Source: Isoetes taiwanensis (Eukaryota; Streptophyta; Lycopodiopsida; Isoetales; Isoetaceae). Taken from it: DNA of 64,000 nt. The stretch is taken from the NCBI GenBank assembly GCA_021234155.1, contig JAJEKV010000124.1, forward strand, positions 930,001 through 994,000. Direction: 5' to 3'. Below, in pieces: positions 45,701 to 58,429 of this stretch (positions are counted from its first letter, which is position 1; each line of letters starts with the position of its first letter). The notes beneath the pieces were generated by a model. It was not told the origin of the DNA. It did not search any database and saw nothing but the letters and a program-made list of their open reading frames with translations. Both the position numbers and the translations under genes were made by a program.

Positions 45701-48700
45701 ATGGGTTCAATGAACGGCGTGGTGGTTTCTGACCCCTTTCTTGCAAGTCAATTTACACAGAAGGAACTGCGCCTCTTTAAAACAGAGGTTAGTACTGAAG
45801 ACAAATAAATCCAATCCATTAAATTAAGAAAAGTTAAGAATTTACTGCATTCTATTTATGGAATTTACAGTTCGATTCCTTGAAGAACGAGGATGGGTTT
45901 CTGCCTGCAGCAAAGTTAGAAAATAAAATTAGTTTCTTGGAGCAACCATTGAGCAAAGATGAGATAGATGTCATTATGCAGACTGAAGACCCGCACCGTA
46001 ATGGGGGTCTTGATTTTGAAGGTTTTCTAAGAGTAAGTATGGTTTCTTTTATATAATTAAAGATTACATGTAGAAAGTTCAAAAACAAAAATCTTTGCAA
46101 AGACCCTGAGATCTAATTGAAGGTCTATGCTCTGTGCTTTTAAATAAGGACCTAAATAAAGTAATGGCATGCAGATGTATTTAGGTTTACAAAAACATGG
46201 TAGCACTAAAATCAGTCCACAAAAGCCGACATTTTTGAGAACGACAACCACCACCTGGGTCCATACAATCAGTGATTCAGAGAAGAAAGCTTATGTGGAA
46301 CATATCAACACCTATCTGGCTGATGATTATGCTTTATCTGAATTGCTTCCAATAGATCCCCGGACTGACGACCTCTTTGAGATTGTAAAAGATGGCATTC
46401 TAATCTGGTAATGCTTACACACTTATCATCATCTAAAGACATGACGTTTGCATAGTGGAGTATATTCACTGACTCTTGGTACATTGACGTTTTGGTCTAG
46501 CAAGCTGATAAACATAGCAGTGCCTGGTACAATTGATGAAAGAGCTCTTAATATTAAGACGAAACTCAACCCATGGGAAAGAGTTGAAAATCATACACTT
46601 GGCTTGAATTCTGCAAAAGCCATTGGTTGCTCAGTTGTCAACATTGGAACTCAAGACTTAGCTGAAGGAAGGGTAAACATCTCCTTCCATACATTATATC
46701 TAGCTCTGATAAGATTATAAATTGAGATTTGTTGCATACCACAAACGGTTGCACAAAAACATGTGCAGTGCAATTCTTGTTTGACATTTGCTCCTATTAC
46801 TTGCAGCCCCATCTCGTCCTTGGACTTATATCTCAGATTGTGAAGGTAAATTAATCCAGAATAATTGGTTACTCAATGATACAAGTTACTAATTTAATTC
46901 TGATTGGAAACTTCAGATCCATCTACTGGCTGATGTAAATTTGAAAATGAGACCCGAGCTTGCAGAAATGGTCACTGACACTGAGGTTGTAACTGCTTTG
47001 AATTAATGTATTAAGTTGTCTATGTCGTTCAGCTCTTGACCTAGCTATCTTCTATAATACAGGAAATTGAGGAACTTCTTCATTTGTCAGCTGAGAAGGT
47101 CTTGCTGAGATGGATGAATTTTCACTTGAAAAAGGCTGGCTACCCAAAAGAAGTATCCAACTTTTCATCGGACCTAAAGGTATTTGCTTCAGCCTCTGCC
47201 AATTAAACTTTCTAGAGGATAGAAAAAGGACCATGTTACCATGAAGAAGAAACTTGACTGATCCTTTGTCATAGGTTTCATCCCCCAGATATATTCAAAT
47301 AGAAACATCTTGAATGCACCTTTTCTAAGGATTGACTCAGTTAGACATTTAAACAAATACTTCTAAATTACATTCCAAAGCCTAGCATCTAAGAATGTCA
47401 GGGCATGTAAATGCGTTGACTAATTGTGCCCATTTTCACTACAGGATGGGGAAGCATATACCGTTCTCTTGAATGTGCTAGCACCTGAGAGTTGTGACCT
47501 GTCACCACTGGATATTAATGATCCACAGGAAAGGGCAAGGGCAATACTGGCACAGGCAGAAAATATTGATTGCAGGAAATATGTCTCCCCAAGGGACATC
47601 TGGGAAGGGTCTACAAATCTCAACCTTGCATTTGTGGCAAACCTTTTTCATCAAAGGTACATTAGATCCAATGCCTTATAAAATCCAGTGAAGAGCTCTG
47701 CTAACTTCAACAAGGATTAAAATGCAGTGAAGAGCTCATATAGGAATGTTCAAAATACAAGTCTTTTTGTGTACAACTGCATCTATTGTTCAAGAATGAA
47801 CAGGCAAAGGTTTCCATTCTGCAGGAATGTATGTTATAATAAAATATGGGATGCGTCCATCTTCAGTCCACCACTGCATATTCTATTTGAAACGGCTTGT
47901 TAACTAGTTAAAATACTAGTTATGATACTAATTAGTTCTTCACATTTTAGCTTACAAAATGTCAATGCTTTTACAGAAATGGTCTTACGCTGGACAGTAA
48001 TAAAATCTCATTTGCGGAGATGCTGGAAGAAAATGAAAATGACTCTAGAGAGGAGCGTGCATTCCGCATGTGGATAAATAGCCTTGGCACTGCGACCCAC
48101 TTACACGATCTTTTTGGAGATGTTCGAGACGGGTGCACATCCCTAGTTTTTACGTGATGTTCGTTCTATCCCATTTAAAATATAATGTTAATCAAATGTC
48201 AGTGACGTGCAGGTGGGTGCTGCTTGAGGTTCTTGATAAGGTTGCACCTGGATCTGTAAACTGGAAGCTTGCAAATAAACCACCAATCAAGATGCCCTTC
48301 AGAAAAGTTGAAAATTGCAATCAAGCAGTAGATATTGGGAAACGTTTGAAGTTCTCAATGGTCAACATTGCAGGACATGATGTGGTTCAAGGAAACCGGA
48401 AACTTATATTAGGTCTATTTGCTTATAGCTATTCAAGCTCCCTTGTTCTATTTCTCCTTTCCAATCCAAGCTCATGTGTTCACTTTTATGTGCAAAGCTT
48501 ATCTATGGCAGCTCATGCGCTATAATGCGTTACAACTTTTAAAGAACCTTAGATTGCGAGGGAAAGAAGTTTCTGACACAGATATTATTGAATGGGCCAA
48601 TAGAAAGGTTAAAAGGTCAGGTAGAGGATCTCGGATGGAGAGCTTCAGGGTACAACTTCTTTATGCAATAACTACAGGGTTCGTTTCTAGTATACTTAAC

Positions 48701-49263
48701 ATAGAAACCTAAAACTTGATTATCAGGACCCAAGTTTATCCAGTGGCTTGTTCTTTCTTGATTTGCTGTCTGCGGTGGAACCTAGGGTGGTAAATTGGAG
48801 ACTTGTGACAAAAGGAGAAACGGGTAAGAAATCAACAAGAACTTTCAGATGTCTATTTCAACAGCTTATATTTCTAGTTATCTCTTGCAGATGAGGATAA
48901 GAAGCAAAATGCAAATTATGCAATAAGCGTGGCAAGGAAACTTGGATGCTCAATATTTCTTCTCTGGGATGATATTGTAGAGGTAAGGATAGATCATGTT
49001 GAATAGAACTCCCCTCTCTATAGTAACAGTATGTATTGTAGCAGTTTTTTCAGTGCTATAACAAAGCTATCCGTTCTGGGCAGTCATTGTCCATAATACC
49101 ATCTGACACATGACGTCTTCTGTGATGCTAGGTGAGGCCAAAGATGATAATGATATTGACAGCCAGCATCATGTTATGGGGATTGTCACAGGATGCCAAG
49201 AAGGCCGCTGCAACTGCGTCTGTATTGGAGCTTCATGAAGATAATGGGAGCACAACTAATTAG
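45701..49263 (+). CDS. Fimbrin (actin-bundling protein), 14 exons, intact
   Basis: CDS of 1,920 nt, 639 aa, every splice phase consistent. Exons: 45701-45787, 45871-46032, 46175-46407, 46501-46672, 46807-46845, 46917-46985, 47063-47179, 47445-47656, 47977-48132, 48213-48412, 48498-48649, 48727-48823, 48891-48982, 49132-49263. An EF-hand-like N-terminal region (residues 1-85) is followed by four calponin-homology domains. Landmarks: [14 protein letters not shown] and [20 protein letters not shown] (CH1), [20 protein letters not shown] (CH2), [20 protein letters not shown] (CH3), [20 protein letters not shown] and [20 protein letters not shown] (CH4). Fimbrins cross-link actin filaments in the cytoplasm. 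The tail ends [11 protein letters not shown], shorter than the long tails of some angiosperm isoforms. AATAAA at 49410-49415 is a likely poly(A) signal. Confidence 0.95.
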
Positions 49264-49576
49264 CAGTCTGTCCAAAATATGTATAAAATTCTTTGATTTT
49301 CCTGAAGACGATTCAGAAGAACCATTTATACCAGCCCAGAATATATACGGGTCTGTCAAAAATGAGAAGCGGTGATTTATTGTACATTGTTTTTTGTACA
49401 TTCCGGATGAATAAATAGCAAAAGAAATGAATCTGTACCTGGGTTAGAGCGCGTCGACAGAGCAGTCATTGGTCTTCCATGAACCCTAAACTGCGTCGTT
49501 CGTCCGAGAGCCATAGGAATTTTCTTGCTGTTAATTTGCTGACGTGTCGTCGTTGCAACATTACTTAAAAGGAAGG

Positions 49577-49790
49577 GGGAATTTTTGGGTTGCCCCTAGG
49601 GGGGCAAACCTTCCCTTATGTGGATATCTAGGTATATGCTGGAATATACCTAGGATATGCTGGTGACTGCTCCAAACTCATTGTTGCCTATAAACTGGCG
49701 GTCTCGTGGGTTCTGGACTGCGGATGTTCTAACCGGGTAACCGGCAGAGCAGATCGAAGCTCCAAACTGATGCTCTTGTTCTCTTATTCG
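49577..49790 (+). repeat. ~210-bp dispersed repeat, copy A
   Basis: Begins AATTTTTGGGTTGCCCCTAG, with an internal palindrome TTGCCCCTAGGGGGGCAA. It continues TATATGCTGGAATATACC, TAAACTGGCGGTC and GAAGCTCCAA. It matches copy B at about 53770-53980 over its whole length with scattered differences. Homology starts abruptly at AATTTTTGGG in both. Different gene fragments follow each copy, so it may be the conserved end of a gene-capturing element, though no matching opposite end was found. Confidence 0.75.
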
Positions 49791-49959
49791 TCCTGAAAAA
49801 ATCAGCTCCGCTTATCTTGAATACATGGCCGCCTTCACACCTCTGGTTTCTGCCATGGCTCGCCATAGCCATAGCCAATGCCAAAGCCAACCTAATCGAA
49901 TAAGGGGGGACCAGGGTTCAATTCTGCAGAGAAAAAGGACCGCTCTACAGTCTCAGCTT

Positions 49960-51240
49960 GCTACAATCCCACCAGGTCACCTAGAGCAGAGAATCCAAGC
50001 ACTGCAAGTGCATCTCCGCACAAGGAATTTGCAATGCTGGATAGAGTTGTGAAACAGAACATGCAGGGGAAGACCTGCCTGGTTGTGGAGGTGCCTAAAA
50101 TCTCGCCCCATGAAGCCAAGGAATCAATAATAGATGGATGCAGGCTATATGCTTCTTGGGGAACAGACTATATGCTTCCTGGGGTAATTACGTATGTCAA
50201 TTTAACTTTTCTATCATTATTTGTGTTTATGTTCATGCAAGTTGAGTTTGCTGTTGATTCTTTTCTTTGTTTAATCTGATGCACAAACAATAATTCTTGA
50301 CCTTTATCAATTCTGAACTAAGTACTTGCACCTTTAAGCTTATCTTGAGTTTCTTTGATGGTTTTTGCTGTTGATTCTTTTCTTCGTTTAATCTGATGAA
50401 TAAGCAATAATTCTTGCTCTTTATCAGTTCTAGACTAGGTACTTGCACCTCTAACCTTATCGTGACAGTTTGGGAAAACCAATCAAGCAAGAGGGAAATA
50501 GATCCTTAAATGCCCGTCACTGATTTTTTAGACTTCCATATTTGTTATTTGCGAGTATGTGCACTTGTTCCGCAAATGAAGAAGAGATTTTCGAAGCTTA
50601 CAAGCGAGTTCTGGATGAAATTAGAATGTGCAGTACAACCAATATTTCTAAATGTTAATGCAAATCATGTACCTGGCGCACTTCAGTATAAGCCGTCTGT
50701 CTTTTTCATTCCCTACATGCTAAAGTTATCAAGTTCAGATATTTCAAATTGGTACCAAATTTTGGGATCATAAATCAAATGGTATAGTGTTGGAGATTTC
50801 TATGATTGTGCCATCTTTAAGAAGTATCTTTAGCTATGCCTGTTATAGGTTTAACACGCTTGTTCTGTTTGATAGCATTCAGGAAGTTTTTGCAGGGGTT
50901 GATGTGCTTGCAGTCTCCGTTGGTGATGTTATATAAATAAAAGACCTACCAGCTGTTTGCAATGGTAGGCATTGTGCTCCCTACGGATGCATATTTGAGT
51001 GAATGATAGCTTTGAGCAATGATGTGCAGTTGTGGATGTGCCGATTCTTTAGAAAGGTTGGATTATCCATCCTATTCAGGTACTTATAAGAAGAGCATTT
51101 CTTTATTGGAGGCAGTTATTTAGTACCAAACCTTGCTTTCTAGCCAGTTTTACTGCTGCAAGCTTGCAGAAGCAAGGGAGGCTGGTGCTTCTGCTATCAT
51201 GTTAGTTCATGCAATCCTTAGGAAAGGTATTTATGCACAC
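49960..51240 (+). pseudogene. Fragments of an unidentified enzyme-like gene
   Basis: One frame at about 50005-50185 reads KEFAMLDRVVKQNMQGKTCL, VVEVPKISPHEAKESIIDGC and RLYASWGTDYMLPG. Further exon-like pieces are FAGVDVLAVSVGDVI (about 50890) and CKLAEAREAGASAIMLVHAI (about 51165, ending at a GT donor). The second resembles the 'DALAV-x-G' strand of TIM-barrel aldolase-like enzymes, and the third an '(A/R)EAGA.AI' barrel strand, but I cannot name the enzyme. The pieces are in order on the + strand with stops between them and keep splice sites. A 117-bp tandem duplication (50247 and 50364) interrupts them. Confidence 0.4.
50247..50480. repeat. 117-bp tandem duplication
   Basis: TTTGCTGTTGATTCTTTTCT starts at 50247 and 50364. 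Each unit continues TTAATCTGATG, AATAATTCTTG, CTTTATCA and TACTTGCACCT. About 85-90% identical by eye. It lies in an intron-like part of the gene fragment. Confidence 0.75.
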
Positions 51241-52967
51241 TGGATTTTGTTATTGTAAGGTTTGATTCTATGACAAGAGATCTTTGCTCAATGTCCAAAG
51301 GAATTTTGTAAAGCGACTGGAACATGTATTGTAGTGCTGTATTGATCAATTTTCTAGGTGTAGAATCTATGCCATCTCCTGGATTTTAAAGTTACAGGCT
51401 GTCTGTTTGGATTGATTACAATAACGCCTACATCAGGTTGGTGGGGCTTGAATAGAATTGAGATATGCAAGAATAGAATGGCCATCTATAAGTGTGAACA
51501 CCATATCACACTTAGCATTCTGTACATGAGGCTTCAAATTTAACACAGCATATATCGTGGGTGGCTAAGGACAATTTGCTGATTTACATATGGTGGAGGT
51601 TCAAAAGGTAAATATTTTATCACATGGCATAATCGAACTTTCCAAGTGCATTAGAAGTAAGAATATTCCTTTGATGGAAATGATAATATGTTGTATATTT
51701 CTGAGATTATGTCCATTGCACATTGTCTGGATTGGTTACTTTGATATTTCAGCCTTAACATCCCATATACAGAGTAACGTACCTTAGAGAATGCATGCTC
51801 CATTTGGCTCAGGTACGATCTTTCTCTGATGTTGTATGGGTTCTTTTGCATAGAATTTGGAGTAAACAACCTTTGATATAAGGCTTGGTCAATGAGTTTG
51901 AGCAACTGTATTATGCACTGATTTGTAGATACGGACACAACATCATGCCAAATTGTAGATAAGAAATGAAAAAGATTAACATCATAGCAGAGTGTTGATA
52001 TGAAAATCTAGTGACCAATATACAATACAAAAGTTCAAATAAGCATATAGTATTTGTGCCTATAAACAAGGCAGCTAAAACCTTACTCTGCCTAAGTTGT
52101 TGTAGTTGTTTGGAGATAATATGGCACATGATAACACAATGAGAAATGTAATATCTATTGATACCACCAGCAAGGAGCAGTGTTGCATTGCTGCTGATGG
52201 GTAGAATTGCCACAGGGAAGTATTGTTGTGTTAAGCTTTGCCCAAACAGAGTTCTAAGTTCTTTGTTTCGTATCATACTATAACTATTTATTGTAATGTT
52301 GTTACAGAAAGCTTGTGCATTTTTTGTTCCAAACCAATATCCAGTTGCTCCATCTTGTGATTGATATTGGGAAGAAAAAAAGTTTGGTTTCACATCATTT
52401 CTCAAACATAAGGGAGTCCAGCAGAAGAAACGTTCGCAGCGGCCAGTTGATGGAACGACTTGGGCCTTTCCTATCTGCTTCTATAGCTTCAAAAATTGCA
52501 CCTTGGGTAGCATAGTATATGCATGATGTTTATGTTGCTGGACATATTTTGAAGCAAAATCTGGTAGGAGCATCATAAATAAGTACTAGAGAATTTTTGT
52601 GGTGCTGCAATTATCAACCATGGTCTCAATCCAAGAAATTGCTAATGTTAGTTTAACTTCCATCCACACTCTAAAAAGTGCTAATAATCACAACAACTAG
52701 AAAGATGTCCAAACTAACCACAGGTTTAGAATTAATTGCACACATAGTTCTGTAATATTAATGGATGGCTTAATGATTTCTCTAAATACTTCATTAATTT
52801 GCTCGGACACTCTATCTATTTGAACCTTGCACCATTTTAAGTCGTGGTAACCTGGTTAGGCGAGAATATTTTGAAACCCAAAAGTTGACGATACATAATA
52901 CATGAAAGCTCCATGAATATACATTGCAAAAAGAATTAAATTGAAGCTTTGTACTGTTCATTTTAAC

Positions 52968-53085
52968 AGCTCCATCATAAATGTAGATATCTCTATGTAT
53001 AGACATTGCCAGGATGAAATGTTTAACAGCACCATCATAAATGCAGCTATTTCTATGTATAGACATTGCCAGGATGAAATGAAAT
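52968..53085. repeat. ~57-bp tandem duplication
   Basis: AACAGCTCCATCATAAATG then TCTATGTATAGACATTGCCA then GGATGAAATG is repeated immediately with few differences (from about 52968 and 53026). It lies in non-coding DNA, upstream of the Helitron 3' end. Confidence 0.7.
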
Positions 53086-53315
53086 AACGCTTTATGCCAC
53101 AAATGTGACAAACAACAAAAATCAGCTTAGCCATCTATTGTACTATCTTTATATTGGAAAACACAACCCTTCTGTGGACGCTAAAAACAAGAATCAATTC
53201 CATAAGAATTATCCTCAGCTATCACACTATCCTTATATTAAAAACCGTAAAACTACACAATCAACAAGAATCATCCTCAGCTAGCGCACTAATATTGAAA
53301 ACCGCGAAGCCGCAA

Positions 53316-53342
53316 GCCCACCGAAGGTGGGCATTTTTCTAG
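53316..53342 (+). mobile_element. Helitron 3' terminus (hairpin plus CTAG)
   Basis: GCCCACC-GAA-GGTGGGC (53316-53332) is a perfect 7-bp hairpin. It is followed by ATTTTT and CTAG at 53339-53342, with T as the next base. This is the standard Helitron 3' end: a GC hairpin 5-10 nt before CTRR, inserted between A and T. The 5' TC end of the element could not be located, so its length and content are unknown. The gene fragments upstream (49.9-51.2 kb) may be its cargo. Confidence 0.72.
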
Positions 53343-53769
53343 TTGTAGTATGTATTGTGCAAATATTTTTAAAGGTTTTGGCCACAAATGTTAGCCAAGT
53401 GATATTCTGGCCATTTCTTTGCTAACAAGCAAGGATATCCACACTGGAAGAAGCAATGTTAATGAGGCTTTCTGTTGCAGATGTTGTATATGTGAGGCAT
53501 GAAATAATTGAAAAAGAAACATATCAACAAATGTTTTTGGAAAATCTTAAGTGTGCATTAACGTAAGATGGGATGTTGTAAGTGCTTGATTGCAAACACA
53601 TTTTCGAGATGAGATTATACCCTTCCACAAGAAAAGCAAATAAATGCAGAGATATGAAAGTAGCCACCAACATAAATGCTCACTTCCTAGTGTAAGTAAG
53701 TACATATATAAGGTAGAAATTTGTACACTCTCTCGATCTTACTAAAAACAACCACCAACCCATTCTCAA

Positions 53770-53980
53770 ATTTTTGGGTTGCCCCTAGGGGGGCAAATCC
53801 TTGCTTTATGTGGGTTTCTGGCATATTCTAAGTATATGCTGGAATATACCTAGGATATACCGGTAACTGCTTCAAACCTATTGTTCCCTGTAAACTGGCG
53901 GTCACCTGCATTCTGGATCGCGGATGTTTGAACCAGTTAATTGGCAAGGCAGACCGAAGCTCCAATCTGATGCAATTGCA
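53770..53980 (+). repeat. ~210-bp dispersed repeat, copy B
   Basis: It matches copy A at 49.58 kb from AATTTTTGGGTTGCCCCTAG to GACCGAAGCTCCAA. It is followed directly by a leucine-rich-repeat gene fragment instead of the fragment found after copy A. Confidence 0.75.
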
Positions 53981-53984
53981 AGCA

Positions 53985-54255
53985 AAAAACAATATGCTAG
54001 GCCCTGGCTTACGGGTCCGATAGATGCGGTGGAAAGCATGACATTGTTCACACAGTTGCGGCTCCAAGTGAATGAAATAACAGGGCCAATTCCTGCTGGA
54101 TTACGCAATGATGTTACTCTGGAAGATCTGAAGCTGGACAACAATCAATTAACTGGTACTGTTTCCTATCTCCTTCTCTTGCTGATTTAACAGCTCTTAT
54201 CAGCTTGAAGCTTAATGGCAACAACCTTACTGGTTCAATACCTAAGGAGATATTG
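53985..54255 (+). pseudogene. Leucine-rich-repeat (receptor-kinase type) fragment
   Basis: One frame reads LRLQVNEITGPIPAGLRNDV then TLEDLKLDNNQLTGTV, two plant-type LRR units (L..L.L..N.LTG.IP). After a frame change it continues SPSLADLTALISLKLNGNNL then TGSIPKEI, a further unit. No signal peptide, membrane segment or kinase is nearby, so it is a fragment of an LRR receptor or LRR protein. It starts where the dispersed repeat ends. Confidence 0.82.
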
Positions 54256-54259
54256 TGGC

Positions 54260-55400
54260 ATGGATGCTGTTGTAATTTCTATGAAGTCAAGCATTAACTA
54301 CCTAAAACAAAATATGTATTTCTATCCTCTGCTCTATTACGTTTGTCCTTCTGCTTCTGATCCTTGTTCCAGGACGAGCACCAAAGATTTCTTCAGGCCA
54401 ATTCTCATAAAGTCATGGTATCACGTATTCTATTGTTTTGAAGTAACAATTCTGATTGATTGCGGAAACATGACTTTAAAAAATGATTTAAGCCACCTCG
54501 CCCTCCGGCCATGGAGGGCAACCCTCCGTGCGCAGCAGCTTGTTAAAAAATGCCTTATATTTTGGCGTCTTTGTCAAAATTTCATGCCCTTGTATTTGAA
54601 AGAAATGCCAAATTGCCCTCTCATGCTCATACTCGTTCCATAATGAATATACAAGCGGATATTCTTTATCCTCCAACCCTGACCGTCTGGCCAAAAAGAA
54701 GATGAGATCAAACCCCATTTTCCACGTATCCTATGATTTGAAGGCCATGGTTTCAAAGTCAATCATACAGTAATCAAACAACACATTCAATCACATAACA
54801 TGAAGAGGAAGATCCATCTTGCACAAACATGGGAAACATGGCTAGAAGAACAAATCTGACAGAACTGTGTCGTTCAATCCCAACAAATATTTATTCATAA
54901 CAAGGTGTTACATTACAAAGAAAAATTGCATTTCATATCCATCATTACAAAATATTGGCAGAGAACGTAGGCACAGAAACTTGGCCTTCCTCAAACAATT
55001 TGCACTTGTGCAAGAAGTTGCATTGGAATGGGCATGATAACAAAAACCTGTCTCTGATAACCAAAATGAAACCAGAGGCATAATCCTTCCATTTTCTACA
55101 AATACAACAATCGCCCTCTTCTTCTAAAAGCACAGTGGCCGCCCTCAAAATAAGCCCTCAAAGGAACCAATACAAACTTGGTCCCTGCAAAAACAACAGA
55201 GATGTGTCTATGAAGGAAAGGCGCCCACGAGCATCTGCATCTATAATTAGGGAGCCTAGATTACAATGACCTTGGGTCCAAAATAGACATATGGCAGAGA
55301 TTTTGTGATCTTGGTTACCAACTCCTGGATCATATGCTATATTTGAGGGAATCTTTGCAGTGCCCATTAGTACTTGGAATCCCACTAAGTTAAGACCGCG
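54260..55400. other. Intergenic region, no recognisable gene
   Basis: No protein family seen. A short palindrome GCCCTCCGGCCATGGAGGGC lies near 54507. The - strand frame at 54488-54718 has no known motif. The right part (54890-55400) may be the 3' region of the - strand coding remnant that follows. Confidence 0.4.
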
Positions 55401-55414
55401 CTCCCCGGAGGTGG

Positions 55415-57985
55415 TTACTTGTCTTGTCTAGTCCTCTTCTTTGACTGGGGCGTGAGTTTCTGCTTGGGTTTCAGGGGGGAGGGGGGTGTGGGTCTGCTAC
55501 CTGACAGTTGACCTTGACCCTTCCCCTGTGTTATATATAGAAATAGTCCAGTGCCTGGCTGCATAGGACTAACACTCCCCTCCACCAAAGAACACTCGAA
55601 GGAGAGAAAAGCAGGAACAGTTTCTGGAGGTGGAAAACCTGGCACTTTATCAAAATCATCCTGACGACTATGAGGACCTGAGTGAGACTTTTGGATAAGA
55701 TCCTGTCGATCTGTCAAGGCATCCACAGTATTGACCCCAATGGATGGTGACACGTCGATCAGAAAGCCAGACTGCGCCATGTCTTCAAAAGCACGGCGGG
55801 CCTCGGCTGGAACATACTGGCATTCAATGAGCAGACCAGTCTGGAGGCCAAAAGCATCGGCACTGGCGTTGGGGTTTCAATAATAAACAGCACGATGGCG
55901 GGCAATAGAATAGGTAAGAAGACACTTCAAAACAGCACAAAAACCTGTCTGCCGATGAACAGATGGATCAGGGGACGTTGCAGCTCTTTCCAAAAATTGA
56001 GTGAGTCCCCAGACATCATTATTTGGGGTCTGCCAATCTCGCTCATTAGGAATATAGATCCAATTTTTGTTATGATCCAAGGTTTCTCCTTTCTGCTAGA
56101 CGTTGCGACGCACAAAGCGTGGATCCCACTTGAGGTCTGTAGAAATCAGCATGACCAGCCAGAGCCTTGGTCCAAAAAGATGAGCGCCAATCAGAAGTAA
56201 GAAACTGATGCCATGGAGGTGTTCCCAATGACGCATAAGGAGTATCACGTTGAGGAGCAGGATGCATCATCAGCCACTGAGCTTGAGTGCAGAATTCTTG
56301 AAGTAAGTCGGTGTCCAGGGTTTGACACCAACATTCCCAGTCTGGACAAGGAAGAAGTGTATTGATAGAAGAAGGGACCGATTCCAGAGGAATGATCTGA
56401 CCGTCGATATAGACACGAAGACTGTTGAAGGTGCCTAAGTTTGCAAGTAGAGTTGAGCGAACTCAATCCCCATTTCCTCATACATGTGTTTACGAACTTG
56501 CTGCAAAGTTTCTGCAATCTAGAGGGGCAAGTTTCCAGCCAGCTCGGGCATGTACTCGACCTGAAGAGCATTAATCCATGATCGATCCTAGGATATTTAT
56601 TGTCCTGCTAAAGTAGCCAGCTGGCGTGAGTATCCCCTTTAAACTTATCCTGTGTGTTCGCTAGATAGAAATCATGCATGACATAAGCCATTGGCTGGAC
56701 AAGACGAAGAATGAAGAAATCTTTGTCATCACAGGGGATGAGCTAAAAGGTAAGGAGAGCATAAAGAAGGCCTTTGTCTTCTATAGAAAGATCCGGCCAC
56801 AGAATCAACAAATCCTTGATAGTGGGGTTCTCTTGAAGAGCTCCATTAGCATTAAACCATTTGAGCAGAAAGAGATGTCTGCAGGACTGAACATATAGTC
56901 CAAATACCTCATGGAGTTTGGGAACTCACCAAGGATGCGGATAGCTAAGGCGATGTAAGTCTCATGCTATTGATGAGCATCATCGGCAGACTGAATTGCC
57001 TGTTTCAACTGATGTTCCAGATCATGGATTCTGTTGTCTTTCTCAATAATGAGACGGAGTTGTTCCATGATCTTGCAGTGAGGATGCATGGTATGTGAAG
57101 ACGAGGGACCTTGAGTGGAGACCTGTAACTGGAGACTAGCAATCTCAGCGTCATCCATGATCTTCTGTTTTTGCATGTCACTGAGCTGCGCTAGCAATTT
57201 TGTAACCTGAGTTTAAACTGCTGCTAACTGTCCTTCCAAAACAGTAATACGTATTTCACCCTGTGTGTTGGTATATTGTTGACGGGTGTATTCATTCTGT
57301 AATCCTGTGTAGAGAGCTTGTGTATCAACAAGAAGTTTGTCCTTGTCCTTGATCATTGTAGGAAGCTCAGTGATGGTAGCCCGGAGTTCGGCTTGTTGTT
57401 CTTCCACGTCGCTTGTTTCTTAAGGAGTTCATCCTGTGTCTCCAACAAGGCACTATGTTTAGTCTAAAGGTTTTCTTCGAAAGCCCGGTTCTGAGCATGG
57501 GCAGTCTGAAGATCACGCCTCAATGCGTCAATGGAATCCAGATAGTTTTTAATGCCATTCATGAGGTGACCTTGAGATTCTTGTAGCATGAGCATGCAGT
57601 TGGCCACATTCTCTTCATATTTATACAGGGCTCTTCTGGATGGTGGAGGGATAATCGGCAGGACAGACAAAGGAGGCTATGGGATGATGTGCGTAGACGC
57701 GTGGGAAACGTGACCAGAGGTGGAGACATCAGCGTGAGTGTGACGTTGATGACTTTAGAAGGAGAGGGGTGCGCGTCTGGCTGAGTGGTGGTTGCTGAGA
57801 AGGTTGAGCCTCGGGGCGTGGCCGAGAGGTTTCTTCTTGAAGTTCACGAACAGGTCGGATGACGGAATAGGTGCGACTGGAAGCTTGAGAGATAGCATCT
57901 AAGTGTCTGGTGGAGAGGGTAAAAGCACGCTGTGGTGTTCCAATTCGGCTGTCCCCCCTGTCCCCCCAAAATGTGGCGTTGCATC
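55415..57985 (-). pseudogene. Degenerate coiled-coil protein of unknown family
   Basis: Reading the - strand: SRIGTPQRAFTLSTRHLDAI (about 57950-57890); a Pro/Gln-rich stretch; ANCMLMLQESQGHLMNGIKN and ALRRDLQTAHAQNRAFEENL (57470-57610); ELLKKQ; EEQQAELRATITELPTMIKD (about 57400); LLAQLSDMQKQKIMDDAEIA (about 57190); then less regular sequence; and an open C-terminal 121 codons (55415-55780) ending KPKQKLTPQSKKRTRQDK. Heptad-like Leu/Gln/Glu spacing across about 57000-57600 indicates a long coiled coil. Stops and frame changes are frequent. It may be a retroelement gag-like protein or a repeated plant gene family; no protease, reverse transcriptase or integrase is adjacent, so I leave it unassigned. 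Confidence 0.5.
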
Positions 57986-58429
57986 CACCACTTTTGTGGT
58001 ATGAAAGTATAATTATGGCACCGCTCAGCTGCCGTTATTTAAGAATAGAGTCCCAATTTGTGGGGAAAATTCTAATTTCAAAAACTAAAATTCAAATTCA
58101 AATTCCTATTCTTTGGCCCCTTCCTGTTCTTTGCCTACATCCTGTTCTTTGGCTCCCTCCCTGCCGCAAGCTCCAATCCATTGTGGATATGGATGTCAAT
58201 GAGTAATCTGTCCACAAACCGGCATTTCAGACAGGAGAAAACGAAGAAGAACCAAGGAACAAGAAATGTTGAAGAAAAGACGCCAGAGGAAAAGAAGAAG
58301 AGAGGAAAAATTGGAGCTTGCAGAATTGGCAGAAGGATCCGGTTCATCAAGAAGTGCAAGCGATGCGCCCGTATTGTCCTTAATTTGCTAACGTCTTTCC
58401 ATAAACAGACCAAAAGAATGGAGGATAGC

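Noticed and set aside
49014-49030. TCTCTATAGTA as a Helitron 5' end
   Set aside because: It lies in the last intron of the intact fimbrin gene and the next exon follows normally, so it cannot be the start of the Helitron that ends at 53342 without including that exon.
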